The notes: generated by a model from the sequence alone, not told the origin. DNA of 64,000 nucleotides from JAFAXD01 sp963760435 (GCA_963760435.1 CAVXDE010000040.1:62001-126000), one strand, 5' to 3'; numbered from the stretch's first letter, positions 1 to 8,167 are shown. Translations and numbers: made by a program.

Positions 1-37
1 GTCTCTTTCCTACATGATAACCCGACAGGTAATTCGG

Positions 38-568
38 ATGGATGTTGTCGAAACGGATCGGCTGATCTTGAGAAATTTCAGACAAGGTGATGCGCGTGAT
101 CTGTTTGCGTATTTGCACCAACCCAGGCCGAGGTGTTTCTTCTCTCTCAAAATGGAAGATCTTGGTGCTGCGGAGGCAGAAGTGGAAATGCGCAGCAGGA
201 ACGACGAACACATTGCCGTGTGCTTGCGAAGCTCCGACAAGCTGATCGGTGACCTGTTTTGCATACATGAACCGCCCGACACATATTCCGTCGGGTGGAA
301 TTTCAACGCGGATTTTGGCGGCGCCGGGTTCGCCTCCGAGGCGGCGCGGGCACTCTTCGAACATCTGTTCTCGGTGAAGCGAGCCCGGCGCCTCTACGCC
401 TATGTGGAGGAAGACAACATCGCCTCGCAGCGTTTATGCGAAAGATTGGGGATGAGGAAGGAGGGAGTGTTCAGAGAGTTCGTGTCCTTCGTGACGGATG
501 ACGAAGGCGTCCCGATATTCGAGAACACGATGCAGTATGCCATCCTGCGAAAAGAGTGGGCAGCGTGA
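38..568 (+). CDS. GNAT family N-acetyltransferase (RimJ/RimL type)
   Basis: The protein opens with the VETDRLILR-type beginning common to RimJ/RimL-like GNAT enzymes and carries the expected fold to its end: a GFASEAARAL stretch matching the acetyl-CoA binding loop, and N-x-ASQRLCERLGMRKEG, the usual conserved helix and strand before the C-terminus. The family moves an acetyl group from acetyl-CoA to an amine, often the N-terminus of a ribosomal protein; the substrate here cannot be read from sequence. The ATG at 38 is preferred over an in-frame ATG at 14 because it places the conserved VETDRLILR strand directly at the N-terminus. It is about 177 residues, the usual family length. No operon partner is evident. 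Confidence 0.85.
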   Translation: MDVVETDRLILRNFRQGDARDLFAYLHQPRPRCFFSLKMEDLGAAEAEVEMRSRNDEHIAVCLRSSDKLIGDLFCIHEPPDTYSVGWNFNADFGGAGFASEAARALFEHLFSVKRARRLYAYVEEDNIASQRLCERLGMRKEGVFREFVSFVTDDEGVPIFENTMQYAILRKEWAA

Positions 569-714
569 CGATCGCTGGGAACAAACGTGCGGTCTGAGGG
601 ATCGCCGTGCGGTCCCACCGTCGAAAAAATGCACAATCGATGTCGGTTTCCGAGAGCCGCGTTCGTCGTTTCGATGTCAGGCCGATGAGGGCGGCCCAAG
701 GAAGGAGACGGACG

Positions 715-1083
715 ATGCGTGTGATGGTGCTCGTGAAAGCCACCGACGACAGCGAAAAAGGCTATTCCCCGGATCCCTGGACGGCCGAGATGATGGAGGC
801 GATGGGGCGATTTAACGACGAGTTGCGCAAGGCTGGCATCCTGCTCATGGCCGACGGCCTGAAACCCTCCTCGCACGGTAAGCGTATTGCGTTCGATGGT
901 CCCGTCCGCACGGTCATCGACGGACCTTTTACAGCAACGCGCGAGCTGGTCGCCGGCTTCTGGCTCTGGGACGTCAAGGACATGGACGAGGCGGTCGCCT
1001 GGGTGAAGCGCTGCCCCAATCCCATGCCCGGACCGAGCGAGATCGAGATCCGGCCGCTCTACGAGATGGCCGATTTACGATGA
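715..1083 (+). CDS. YCII-related (DGPF domain) protein
   Basis: This 122-residue protein starts MRVMVLVKATDDSE and contains the DGPF stretch that names the family (in VIDGPFTATREL), followed by the GFWLWDVKDMDEAVAW segment and an EIEIRPLYE end. The YCII/DGPF fold is a small alpha/beta barrel-like dimer; members often sit beside ECF sigma factors and have no agreed reaction. The open frame extends upstream to 607, but the ATG at 715 follows an AAGGAGA ribosome binding site at a good distance and starts at the conserved N-terminus, so it is preferred. No sigma factor gene lies next to it here. Confidence 0.85.
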   Translation: MRVMVLVKATDDSEKGYSPDPWTAEMMEAMGRFNDELRKAGILLMADGLKPSSHGKRIAFDGPVRTVIDGPFTATRELVAGFWLWDVKDMDEAVAWVKRCPNPMPGPSEIEIRPLYEMADLR

Positions 1084-1155
1084 GTGTCTCTGGCGCCAGG
1101 GTCGGCGAGATTGCCGCCGCTCCCTGCAGGACACTCGCCAAGAACGAGACGGGCT

Positions 1156-1653
1156 TTATCTATGTGATCCCGCCTCCGCCATCGCAGCTTCATAGGCCGA
1201 TTGCAACTGGGCGAAGACGGAGACCTTGGGGCGCGGCGCACCAAGATGCAGGTGCCGCAACTCCTCCATGAACTTTGACCAAAGCTTCGGTCCGCCTTCT
1301 TCGAGTATCTGCGCGCGCACGGACAGTTCCTTGGAGGCCGGTGTATGGCGCCGGCCCCACGCCCCCATCTGCGCCAGCAGAGGGACGAGTTCGATGGCCG
1401 GTTCCGTCAGGCTGTAGATCGCTTTCTGCTTGTGGGTTGGGTCGTCGCGGCGAGAGATGAGGCCCGCGTTCTCCAGTCGCCTTAACCGGTCGGCCAGGAC
1501 ATTGGAGGCGATCCCTTCTTCTGATTGCGTGAGCAACGCGCGGAAGTGGCGGCGGTTTCCAAACATCAAGTCACGGATGACGATCAGGCTCCAGCGGTCG
1601 CCCAGCGTCTCAATTGTCAGGTTGATCGGGCACCCCGAGCGGTGGGCGTGCAT
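1156..1653 (-). CDS. HxlR family winged-helix transcriptional regulator
   Basis: The protein begins with a Cys-Pro pair (SGCPINLTIETLGDRWSLIVIRDLM), the hallmark of the HxlR family, followed by the winged helix-turn-helix (FRALLTQSEEGIASNVLADRLRRLENAGLI). HxlR proteins are DNA-binding dimers often responding to reactive electrophiles or oxidants through the N-terminal cysteine. At 165 residues it is longer than the roughly 110-130 typical; the extra C-terminal part contains the sequence after LVPLLAQMGAWGRRH. It is divergent from the RibD_C/glutathione transferase/SnoaL operon, and a perfect palindrome lies between them, so it most likely represses or activates that operon. Confidence 0.88.
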   Translation of the reverse strand: MHAHRSGCPINLTIETLGDRWSLIVIRDLMFGNRRHFRALLTQSEEGIASNVLADRLRRLENAGLISRRDDPTHKQKAIYSLTEPAIELVPLLAQMGAWGRRHTPASKELSVRAQILEEGGPKLWSKFMEELRHLHLGAPRPKVSVFAQLQSAYEAAMAEAGSHR

Positions 1654-1684
1654 GGCAGGCTCCGAAAAACTACTTGCAATATAA

Positions 1685-1713
1685 AACCAGTTGCTTTACC
1701 GGGTCAACTGGTT
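1685..1713. promoter_or_regulatory. Palindromic operator candidate in HxlR/RibD_C divergent promoter
   Basis: AACCAGTTG at 1685-1693 is matched by its exact reverse complement CAACTGGTT at 1705-1713 with an 11-base spacer. It lies in the 86-base gap between the divergent HxlR gene (start 1653) and the RibD_C gene (start 1740). HxlR dimers bind such inverted repeats in their own divergent promoters, so this is the probable regulator site; the binding itself is inferred. Confidence 0.6.
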
Positions 1714-1739
1714 GTCAATCGCAATCGGTGGGGGACGTC

Positions 1740-2381
1740 ATGACAAGGGTACGCGTTGCCGGCTTCTCGCTCTCGCTCGATGGTTTCGGCGCAGGTCCGG
1801 AGCAAAGCCTTGAAAATCCGCTTGGTAAGCGCGGGCTGGAGTTGCACCAGTGGGCCTTCGGAACGCGCACCTTCCGGGCCATGTTTGGTCAGGGCGGCGG
1901 TTCGGACGGCGTTGATGAGGCTTATGCGCACCGTTCGATGGACGGGTTCGGCGCCTTCATTCTCGGCCGCAATATGTTCGGACCGATCCGCGGCCCTTGG
2001 CCGGACGAGAGTTGGAAGGGTTGGTGGGGCAACAATCCGCCTTACCACGCACCCACCTTCGTGCTGACGCACCATCCGCGTGATCCGATCGAGATGGACG
2101 GCGGCACCACCTTCATCTTCGTGACCGAGGGCATTGCGGCGGCGATGGATCTGGCGAAACGCGCCGCCAACGGTCGCGACGTGAAGATCGGCGGCGGCGT
2201 CGAGACCGTGCGTCAATATCTTCGCGCCGGCCTGATCGACGAACTGCATTTTGCCTTGTCCCCGATCGTGCTCGGGCGAGGCGAAGCGATGTTTGCCGGA
2301 ATCGACTTGCCGGCGCTCGGCTTCCGCGTCACCGAACACCAGGCGACCGAGCACGCCACCCACGTGGTTCTGAGTAAATAG
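1740..2381 (+). CDS. Dihydrofolate reductase family protein (RibD C-terminal domain)
   Basis: The sequence shows the RibD_C/DHFR-like fold: an N-terminal SLSLDGF strand, a GRNMFGP segment in the nucleotide-binding region, VKIGGGVETVRQYLRAGLIDELHFALSPIVLGRGE, and a C-terminal strand ending near HATHVVLSK. Members reduce a carbonyl or imine with NADPH; the natural substrate of stand-alone copies is generally unknown. The ATG at 1740 is chosen because the 22 residues encoded upstream are not family-like and would run through the operator. It is the first gene of a tight three-gene operon with a glutathione transferase and a SnoaL-like protein, which points to detoxification of electrophiles. Confidence 0.85.
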   Translation: MTRVRVAGFSLSLDGFGAGPEQSLENPLGKRGLELHQWAFGTRTFRAMFGQGGGSDGVDEAYAHRSMDGFGAFILGRNMFGPIRGPWPDESWKGWWGNNPPYHAPTFVLTHHPRDPIEMDGGTTFIFVTEGIAAAMDLAKRAANGRDVKIGGGVETVRQYLRAGLIDELHFALSPIVLGRGEAMFAGIDLPALGFRVTEHQATEHATHVVLSK

Positions 2382-2390
2382 GAGCCCGTC

Positions 2391-3047
2391 ATGACCATTG
2401 TGCTCTACGAGCACCCGTTCTCCTCCTATGTGCAGAAGGCGAAGACGGCGTTCTACGAGAAGGGCGTTGCGTTCGAGACGAAGATGCTCGACGGCTCGGA
2501 GCCTGTCGCGAGCGAGTTCGCCGCGCTCTGGCCGATCCAGCGTTTCCCGGTGATCGTCGAGGATGGCCAGTTCGTGTTCGAGGCGACGGGCATCATCGAA
2601 TATCTCGACGCACGCTTTCCGCAGACGGCGCAGCTGATCCCGGCAGATCCGCTGCTCGCCGCCGAGGTGCGGATGTGGGACCGCTTCTTCGACAACTATG
2701 TCAGCCATCCGCAGGGACGACTGGTCTACATGGCGATCGGACGCGAGCCCGATGACGGGAAGGGCGGTGCGGCTTGGAAATCGATGCTTGAAACCTCCTA
2801 CGCGCTTCTCGACCGGCGCATGACAGACCGGACTTGGGCCGTCGGAGAGAGTTTTAGTCTGGCCGACTGCGCGGCCGCGCCGGCGCTGCTCTACGCCGAT
2901 TGGACGCACCCGATCCCTGAGCGCTTCGCTGCCATCCATGCGTATCGCCGGAGGCTGCTCGCGCGCCCGAGCTACGCCCGCGCGTTGGACGAGGCGCGCC
3001 CCTATCGGCATCTGTTTCCGCTGGGTGCGCCTGAAGGCCGCGATTAA
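2391..3047 (+). CDS. Glutathione S-transferase family protein
   Basis: The 218-residue protein has the thioredoxin-like N-terminal domain (MTIVLYEHPFSSYVQKAKTAF, then IQRFPVIVEDGQFVFEATGIIEYLD with the cis-Pro and the Glu-Ala-Thr glutathione contact) and an all-helical C-terminal domain with SFSLADCAAAPALLYAD, the N-capping box region of the family. The likely nucleophile-activating residue is one of the Ser residues in the first loop (HPFSSY). GSTs conjugate glutathione to electrophiles or cleave thioethers in the cytoplasm. It starts 9 bases after the RibD_C gene with a GGAG site and is probably translated from the same message. Confidence 0.88.
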   Translation: MTIVLYEHPFSSYVQKAKTAFYEKGVAFETKMLDGSEPVASEFAALWPIQRFPVIVEDGQFVFEATGIIEYLDARFPQTAQLIPADPLLAAEVRMWDRFFDNYVSHPQGRLVYMAIGREPDDGKGGAAWKSMLETSYALLDRRMTDRTWAVGESFSLADCAAAPALLYADWTHPIPERFAAIHAYRRRLLARPSYARALDEARPYRHLFPLGAPEGRD

Positions 3048-3083
3048 CGGCCGGCGAAATGGTGCCGCAATTGGAGAAGCCTG

Positions 3084-3515
3084 ATGAAACCTCTCACGGC
3101 GAGGCAACAGATCCTCAAGGAGTTTCTTGATCGGGTTTGGTCGTCCGGTGAAATCGACCAGTGTGATCGCTTTCTCGCCGGCAGATATACGATTCGACAC
3201 GATCCCGGTGATCCGTGGGATGGCCAAATCCTTGATCTCGCCGGGTTCAAGGAACGCGTACGTTCGTCTCGCGCGCCGTTCCCGGATCAACGATTCAACC
3301 CGCATGCGTGGTTCGAAAATGACGAGAGCGTTGCCGTGACATGGTTCTGGTCCGCAACCCATTTGGGAGATTTGCCGGGGTTTCCGGCTTCGGGCAAAAC
3401 GATCAAAATGTCAGGAGCCACGGTCTATCATTTCGACAGTGCTAATCGGATCTGCGGTCATTGGCAGGTCACGGACCGGCTCGGTGTCTTTCGGCAGCTT
3501 CAACAGACGAAATAG
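3084..3515 (+). CDS. SnoaL-like ester cyclase / NTF2-fold protein
   Basis: The protein is 143 residues and reads as an NTF2-like alpha+beta barrel of the SnoaL/ester cyclase group: an N-terminal helix with EFLDRVWSSGEIDQ, RYTIRHDPGDPW, then GFKERVRSSRAPFPDQRF, a WFWSATHLGDLPGFPASGKTIKMSG segment and GHWQVTDRLGVFRQL at the end. SnoaL itself cyclises polyketide intermediates, but most relatives outside antibiotic clusters have unknown ligands. It lies 36 bases after the glutathione transferase and is probably the last gene of the HxlR-controlled operon. Confidence 0.8.
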   Translation: MKPLTARQQILKEFLDRVWSSGEIDQCDRFLAGRYTIRHDPGDPWDGQILDLAGFKERVRSSRAPFPDQRFNPHAWFENDESVAVTWFWSATHLGDLPGFPASGKTIKMSGATVYHFDSANRICGHWQVTDRLGVFRQLQQTK

Positions 3516-3544
3516 GTGCGGCCGTCAGTAACGGGCCTCCATGC

Positions 3545-3693
3545 ATCGCATAGGTGACGCTTCACGCTTAGATGACGTCGTGCTTCATCAGGTTCTCTGC
3601 TTGCGCTTTCCTCACTCCGGATGCCCGCATCGCGACGGATTTGTTTACTGCACGTCCTCATAGATGACGTTTGCGTCATAGGTGGCAGTTCTT
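3545..3693. repeat. Interspersed repeat block A (paired TAGATGACGT motifs)
   Basis: Two close motif pairs are visible: CGCATAGGTGACGCTTC with CGCTTAGATGACGTCG (3548-3580), and TCATAGATGACGTTTGCG with TCATAGGTGGCAG (3659-3688). A second block at 4174-4345 has the same order of motif pairs with a diverged middle. The two blocks flank the NTF2-like gene. Multiple short end repeats of this type are seen at the ends of some IS21/IS481-type elements, so they may be relics of transposon termini; that is inference. Confidence 0.5.
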
Positions 3694-3717
3694 TGCTTGA
3701 TCATCGGCTTGTGTGTC

Positions 3718-4098
3718 TCAGGGCATTTGTTCGACCCACTGCGCGCGTGAAGGGCCCGGCGCAAACGGGTCGCTGAAATATTGGGTCTCGTGGGCCACCT
3801 TGCCGTCGATGAACTCCATGATGCTCACGGTGTAGGATGGCTGGCCGTCGTAAGTCAGGATAAATTCGGTAATCCATAGGTTGCCCGCGCCGATGATCCG
3901 CCGCACCGTGAAGTGTTTTCGGTTCGGCTGCGCGGCGCGGGACGACTGAATGTGGCGCCGCCCACGGATGCGCTCGCCCGATTGCGGATAGTCGAGCACG
4001 GCGTCCTCTCGGTAAATGTCGTGCTCCGCCTCAAACTCGTTTGCGTCAGAGGCAGCCCAGTGACGATCGAGAGCCGCTCGAATCTCTTGATCCTCCAT
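3718..4098 (-). CDS. Nuclear transport factor 2 family (SnoaL-like) protein
   Basis: The protein starts MEDQEIRAALDRHW and continues ASDANEFEAEHDIYREDAVLDYPQ, the usual first helices and strand of the NTF2-like superfamily, then GERIRGRRHIQ, the long strands ILTYDGQPSYTVSIMEF and KVAHETQYFSDPFAPGPSRAQW. About 126 residues, the normal length. The ligand or reaction cannot be told. The open frame extends upstream to 4155, but the ATG at 4098 begins exactly at the conserved helix. It is an island gene between two copies of an interspersed repeat and may have moved with them. Confidence 0.8.
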   Translation of the reverse strand: MEDQEIRAALDRHWAASDANEFEAEHDIYREDAVLDYPQSGERIRGRRHIQSSRAAQPNRKHFTVRRIIGAGNLWITEFILTYDGQPSYTVSIMEFIDGKVAHETQYFSDPFAPGPSRAQWVEQMP

Positions 4099-4173
4099 AG
4101 CAAATCTCCGTCGCCCTCCCGGGGGGTGAGCCATCGTAGCATACGATGGTTCCAAGGAGCGCGTCCGCGCTCC

Positions 4174-4345
4174 GCATAGATGACATTTCGCGCTTAGATG
4201 ACGTCGCGCGTGCGCGTCTCGACCCGCCTTTCCGTTCCTCAGATACCTCGCATCGCGATGATGGTCGCAACGCCCAGGCCACTCGCGGCGCCTGTGTTTG
4301 TTGAAGGGCCCCCATAGGTGACGTTTGTGTCATAGATGCCATTTC
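4174..4345. repeat. Interspersed repeat block B (paired TAGATGACGT motifs)
   Basis: Motif pair 1 is CGCATAGATGACATTTCG with CGCTTAGATGACGTCG (4174-4206); motif pair 2 is CCATAGGTGACGTTTG with TGTCATAGATGCCA (4312-4341). Order and orientation match block A at 3545-3693, so the two are direct copies about 630 bases apart with the NTF2-like gene between them. Confidence 0.5.
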
Positions 4346-4355
4346 TTCACTCTGT

Positions 4356-4490
4356 CACCGGGCGTCGGATCATAATTCATCATAACTCAATTAATATTAC
4401 ACTTGCACAATAGTAATTAAAAGGCCATATATTTCGTTATGCCATGCGAAGCAAGTCGAATTTTGAACTCATGCCTTTGGGAGACGCCTC
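4356..4490. other. AT-rich leader ahead of the RepA-like ATPase gene
   Basis: Unlike the surrounding GC-rich DNA, this stretch is rich in A and T (for example CAATTAATATTACACTTG and AAAAGGCCATATATTTCG). It directly precedes the RepA-like ATPase reading frame and could hold its promoter; TTAATATTAC and CATATAT are possible -10-like sequences. The base composition also fits acquired DNA. No repeat or operator was recognised with confidence. Confidence 0.4.
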
Positions 4491-5787
4491 GTGCCACTCA
4501 ATTTAAGCTCTCAGCAATCTCATGGCCCGAACGTGCGCCACGCCACGCCGATCGAATGGCTGTGGCCGGGCCGCATTGCGCGCGGCAAGCTCACCGTCAT
4601 CGCCGGCCCGCCCGGGAGCGGCAAATCCACGCTTGCCGTGCGGATCGCCGCCGCGGTCAGCTCGGGTGGAGCTTGGCCGTGCGGGGAAGGACGCGCAGGG
4701 CAGGGATTGGTGGTCCTCATCTGCCCCGAAGGCGATACCGACGTGTTGGATCCACGGCTGCGGGCAGCGGGTGCGGATCTCGATCGCATCCGGGCGCTGC
4801 GTCTCGATAATGAGGCGGTCGCGGGGCGGCCGTTCGATCTCGGCCATGAGCTCAAGCAGTTGGAGAACGCGATTGTGTCGCGTCAGGACCTGCGGCTCAT
4901 CGTGGTCGATGCGCTGTCCGTTGCGGGCGGCCGGACGGGGATGCGCGAGGCGCGCGCACAGTTTGATCGGCTCGCCGCTTTCGCCAAGCGCCACAACCTC
5001 GCCGTGGTCGCGATCGCACAAATGGCCGACGCGGACTATCTGGTCCGCAAGCCTGCACGCTTGAATGCGCTCGCGCTCGCTTCGGCGCGAACGGCGTTCG
5101 CAATCGAGGTCGATCCCGTCGACGAGGACCGGCGCCTCCTGCTGCAGATGAAGAACGAGCTCAGCCCCGATCCAGGCACGCTCGCCTTCCGCATCACGCC
5201 GCATAAAACTGGCGCCCGGGCAGAGCGCCGGAACAATCGCGTTCGAGCAGCATCGGCCCGGGGTGAGCCCGCACGAATTCACGGAACGTCAGAGCCGGTC
5301 CTTCAACTCGGCGAAGGCTGAGGCAATCGCGTTCCTCCGCGACCTCTTCAGCAATGAGATGCGCGTACCGGTCCGTGACATCGAGAGCCAGGCGCGCGCC
5401 TTCGGCCTGCTCAAGCCAAATCAATCGATCTCGCAATGCCGCGCATTGCGCGACGCGCGTATCGCACTTGGGCTGCAGGCGATCCGCACAGGGTTTGCCA
5501 AGGATGGGGCTTGGAGCTGGGCCAAGCCGGGCGCGCCGGCGGAGGAGCGAGCGGAGGCAGAGCCGAAGCAGGAACGAACCCGGCCCGTTGCCGAGATGCC
5601 GGAAGAGCCACCAGCACATCAACCGCCAGTGCCTGAACCGCAGCCGTCGGCGGGGCAGGGATCAGCACCTGCCGATCCGGCCGGGCCGAGCCGAGGGGCG
5701 GATCCGCAAACGGCCGGCACGGTGGCAAGTCCGCCGCTGCAACCGGCAGCAACACGGACCAGCGAGGTCGAGGAGCAAACGGGATAA
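4491..5787 (+). pseudogene. RepA-like AAA ATPase (plasmid/phage replication helicase type), frameshifted
   Basis: The first part (4491-about 5210) has a RecA-like ATPase core: GPPGSGKST Walker A near residue 40, ICPEGDTD, a Walker B strand LRLIVVDALS, and VVAIAQM in the sensor position, resembling the RepA hexameric helicase-like proteins of plasmids and prophages. The family normally continues with a small C-terminal helical domain ending in a G-x-W-x-W motif. That domain is found intact, but in the next frame (AEAIAFLRDLF ... GAWSWAKP, about 5263-5535), followed by a Pro/Ala-rich tail to 5787. A single +1 shift between 5206 and 5262 is therefore needed to join them. The frame has a GTG start at 4491 after GGGAG. 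No integrase, Rep or excisionase gene lies nearby, so it is an orphan. The tail is unusually long for the family. Confidence 0.7.
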
Positions 5788-5796
5788 CGGCAGGAT

Positions 5797-6954
5797 CTAC
5801 TCCGCTGCGCCGAGAGAGCGCAAACATCCAGCCATCTGTTCGTTGGCTTTCCCACCGGCATGACGCGCCCAGCCTAGAGGTGTGCTGTGCCAGATGGTGT
5901 CACGGATATCGAGCCGCGCGCCGCGCTCGACCAGGAGCCGCACCACGGCCTCGTGACCTCCCAGGACGGCCTGGTGCAACGGCGTCGCGTGCGCGTGGTG
6001 GCCCTCGTGATTGTAGCGATTGGGGTCCTCTCCGGCGTCGAGCAACAACCGAACAATGTCAGCGTGCCCATGCTGTGCAGCCAGGGAAAACGCGCGATGG
6101 CGCGCTTGCGCATCAGCGAACGGAAGCAGATTGGCAGTCTCATCCACGCGACCCAGTCCGGCGGCGGCGGGCAGATCGATGCGCGCTCCGTAGCTCGCCA
6201 AAGCGTTGGCAGCGTCGACCATCCCGAAGGTCAGCGCCGTAACGAGTGGTGCTCCCCATTTCCTGGTGCCGCGTCCTTCGAGGGCGGCGCCGAAAGACAG
6301 CAGCAGCTCAATGAGCGGAACCTGAAGCCCCGCCTCAGCCGGATGACTGCTCGAGACGAGCAATGTCATGGTGGTGCATTCGGCGCCGTACATATCGCTC
6401 AGCGCGTCAGGCTCGGCCCCGGCGAGGAGCAGCACACGGGCAATCTCAACGGCGTTGGGCGGCGTCTTCTGCCGGTACGCTTCGACACCGTTCGCGGCGA
6501 CGTAGTGAAGCAGCGTGGCGCGGTGTATCGGCGGGTCGAAATAGCAGACACGGCTGGAACGGGCGTAGACGAGAGCAGGATCACGACGGAGCGCGTCTTC
6601 CAACACGGGGACGTCGCCATCGATGACGGCTTGGGCGGCGGATTCGAATTCGAACATGGGGCCGCCCCGCGTGACCGCGTCGACGTAGGCGACGAGCGTG
6701 CCCCAATCCAGAAAGTCGTAGAAGCGAGCGATCGTTAGGCGGGCATCGTCAAGCGAGAGGGCAGCGTCGCGGATTTCGGAAGCGGAAATGAATTTCGGGC
6801 GCCATTTGATCTTCTCGTCGAGGAAGCGGGGGTGCTTCCGATGCAACAGATCAATGGCAGCGGGATCAGCCGCACGGTGTCCGGCCAGCAGGCGTTCGGC
6901 CTGCTGCTCGTATGCGGAAAGGGGCGAGCGAAATGGGAGAGCCATGAGCTCCAT
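5797..6954 (-). CDS. Ankyrin repeat protein
   Basis: The C-terminal half carries clear ankyrin repeats: AFSLAAQHGHADIVRLLLDAGEDPN, then ATPLHQAVLGGHEAVVRLLV with ERGARLDIRD, and STPLGWARHAGG; earlier units such as TLLHYVAANGVEAY and VEIARVLLLAGAEPDALS are more diverged. The N-terminal 120 residues (YEQQAERLLAGHRAADPAAIDLL, FYDFLDWGTLVAYVDAV) are a helical region seen in other bacterial ankyrin proteins. Ankyrins bind protein partners; none can be named. No signal peptide, so cytoplasmic. ATG 6954 is chosen over an upstream start at 7035 because the preceding residues are hydrophobic and not family-like. ATG 6945 is an alternative. Confidence 0.82.
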   Translation of the reverse strand: MELMALPFRSPLSAYEQQAERLLAGHRAADPAAIDLLHRKHPRFLDEKIKWRPKFISASEIRDAALSLDDARLTIARFYDFLDWGTLVAYVDAVTRGGPMFEFESAAQAVIDGDVPVLEDALRRDPALVYARSSRVCYFDPPIHRATLLHYVAANGVEAYRQKTPPNAVEIARVLLLAGAEPDALSDMYGAECTTMTLLVSSSHPAEAGLQVPLIELLLSFGAALEGRGTRKWGAPLVTALTFGMVDAANALASYGARIDLPAAAGLGRVDETANLLPFADAQARHRAFSLAAQHGHADIVRLLLDAGEDPNRYNHEGHHAHATPLHQAVLGGHEAVVRLLVERGARLDIRDTIWHSTPLGWARHAGGKANEQMAGCLRSLGAAE

Positions 6955-7306
6955 GCGGGGATCGTACCGTGAGCTGATCAGGAAACATACAGGAACCGGC
7001 CTGGCATTAATTGGGAATATCAAACACGCGATCAACGCAATGGTTGGAACCTACCCCGGGGCGGCGCGTCATGTGGCCCCCGCTTGCAGCGTCATCGGGT
7101 TTGCGAGAAGGATGCCATGACTTCCGTTATTGATCCAAATCCGATGTCGCGCTCACGACAATCCGATTCGCGCCCCGGATCGTGTTCCGCGACCGACAAG
7201 GAGCTGCGGGCGCGCAACGAAATCGTGTTCCGCGAATGAAACATAGGATCTTGCGGTTGCTGGGACAACATCGGATACAGCGCGGGAATGTGGATCTTGT
7301 CACCCC
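6955..7306. other. Intergenic stretch without recognised gene
   Basis: About 350 bases between the ankyrin gene and the lipoprotein gene. No convincing protein, RNA or terminator was seen. A 14-base direct repeat (ATCGTGTTCCGCGA) occurs at 7179-7192 and 7222-7235. Promoters for the two flanking, divergently read genes should lie here, but no clear -35/-10 pair stands out. Confidence 0.4.
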
Positions 7307-7666
7307 ATGAGTCTCTGCCGTATCGCCGTGATTTGCAGTTGTGTGATCCTGGCGGGCTGCGCGTACGTATCGAACGGGTCAACGCCGATTGCGTCCTGGT
7401 CAGGAAAGCGCCCAATTGATGACGCCGTTGATTGTGTGAAGCGCGCGCTTGATTACGATTTCCGCTCGGGAAGACCATTGCTTCCGGACATTACGCATCA
7501 CGTCGATACGGTTGAACAGGGCCGTGTTTACGACGTTTCGCCGGCGGTGGGACCCTACCACGCTCGCGTCAGATCAGATGGTCCGGACGCAACAACTGTC
7601 GAGCTGTTCATGCCATCGATGATCTACAATGCGCAGGTACGGGATTCGCTGGCAAAATGTCGATGA
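7307..7666 (+). CDS. Small predicted lipoprotein of unknown function
   Basis: The 119-residue product begins with a short charged start, a hydrophobic stretch and a lipobox: VICSCVILAGC, with cleavage expected before the cysteine at residue 18. The mature part includes VDCVKRALDYDF, HHVDTVEQGRVYDVSP and VELFMPSMIYNAQVRDSLAKCR; the two other cysteines could form a disulfide. Sorting to the outer or inner membrane is expected. No family was recognised. It converges with the exported protein gene on the opposite strand. Confidence 0.7.
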   Translation: MSLCRIAVICSCVILAGCAYVSNGSTPIASWSGKRPIDDAVDCVKRALDYDFRSGRPLLPDITHHVDTVEQGRVYDVSPAVGPYHARVRSDGPDATTVELFMPSMIYNAQVRDSLAKCR

Positions 7667-7678
7667 TGTCGGCGCACA

Positions 7679-8167
7679 TCAATTCACCGGACATTCCTTG
7701 ATCACATCCGCCAGGGCGCGCTTCGCCTCACCAGCCTTGAAAGTCCACGCCTCCGTGGAACCGGAATTGGATCTGACCTGAAATGTGAACTCATTGGCAT
7801 CCGCGATTTGCGCGACCACGCGTTTGGGAGTCGCGACATGCATGCCCGTATCACTGAGACCGATCGCATAGGTGTTGATTGGTTCGTTCTGGTCGGCACG
7901 GAACTGAACCGCATACGTCGCGTCCGGGCTCATCGGACCGGGCCCGACAGGCCTGGGTTTGGTCAGTGCGATCGACAGGTCATGGTCCACGCACTGCACG
8001 GCGATTGCGCGAGGCGGCTTCACAAGGAGGGCGATGACACGCGATCCCTTGCCATCATGCTGCGTGCTGACCACCCAATCTCCGACGCTGCGCCTGGCTT
8101 CCTCGGCGGCTGCACCGGTTACCAACAACACGAGCCCGGTCAAAATAGAGCCCATCGCGCGATTCAT
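7679..8167 (-). CDS. Exported protein with GDWVVS-type beta domain, unknown function
   Basis: The start MNRAMGSILTGLVLLVTGAAA reads as a Sec signal peptide. The mature part starts RRSVGDWVVSTQHDG and holds alternating strands (VQCVDHDLSIALTK, TYAVQFRADQNEPINTY, FTFQVRSNSGSTEAWTFKAGEAKRALADVIKECP). The GDW opening and the end with a lone Cys resemble exported IalB-like or VasI-like proteins found in Bradyrhizobium-like bacteria, but the similarity is too weak to name it. ATG 8167 is preferred over 8200 because it directly precedes the signal peptide. Confidence 0.65.
   Translation of the reverse strand: MNRAMGSILTGLVLLVTGAAAEEARRSVGDWVVSTQHDGKGSRVIALLVKPPRAIAVQCVDHDLSIALTKPRPVGPGPMSPDATYAVQFRADQNEPINTYAIGLSDTGMHVATPKRVVAQIADANEFTFQVRSNSGSTEAWTFKAGEAKRALADVIKECPVN

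Noticed and set aside
1704..3362. A 552-codon open frame on the minus strand across the RibD_C/GST/SnoaL genes
   Set aside because: It is antisense to three family-matching genes and its product is Arg-rich and unlike any family; it is a GC-driven shadow frame.
7044..7070. A second EcfG-like promoter (GGAAC at 7044)
   Set aside because: No CGTT at 16-17 bases; only GTCA is present at the right distance.
7179..7235. Direct repeat ATCGTGTTCCGCGA in the gap before the lipoprotein gene
   Set aside because: Two copies in 57 bases without a partner gene or structure; could be chance, so kept only as a note.
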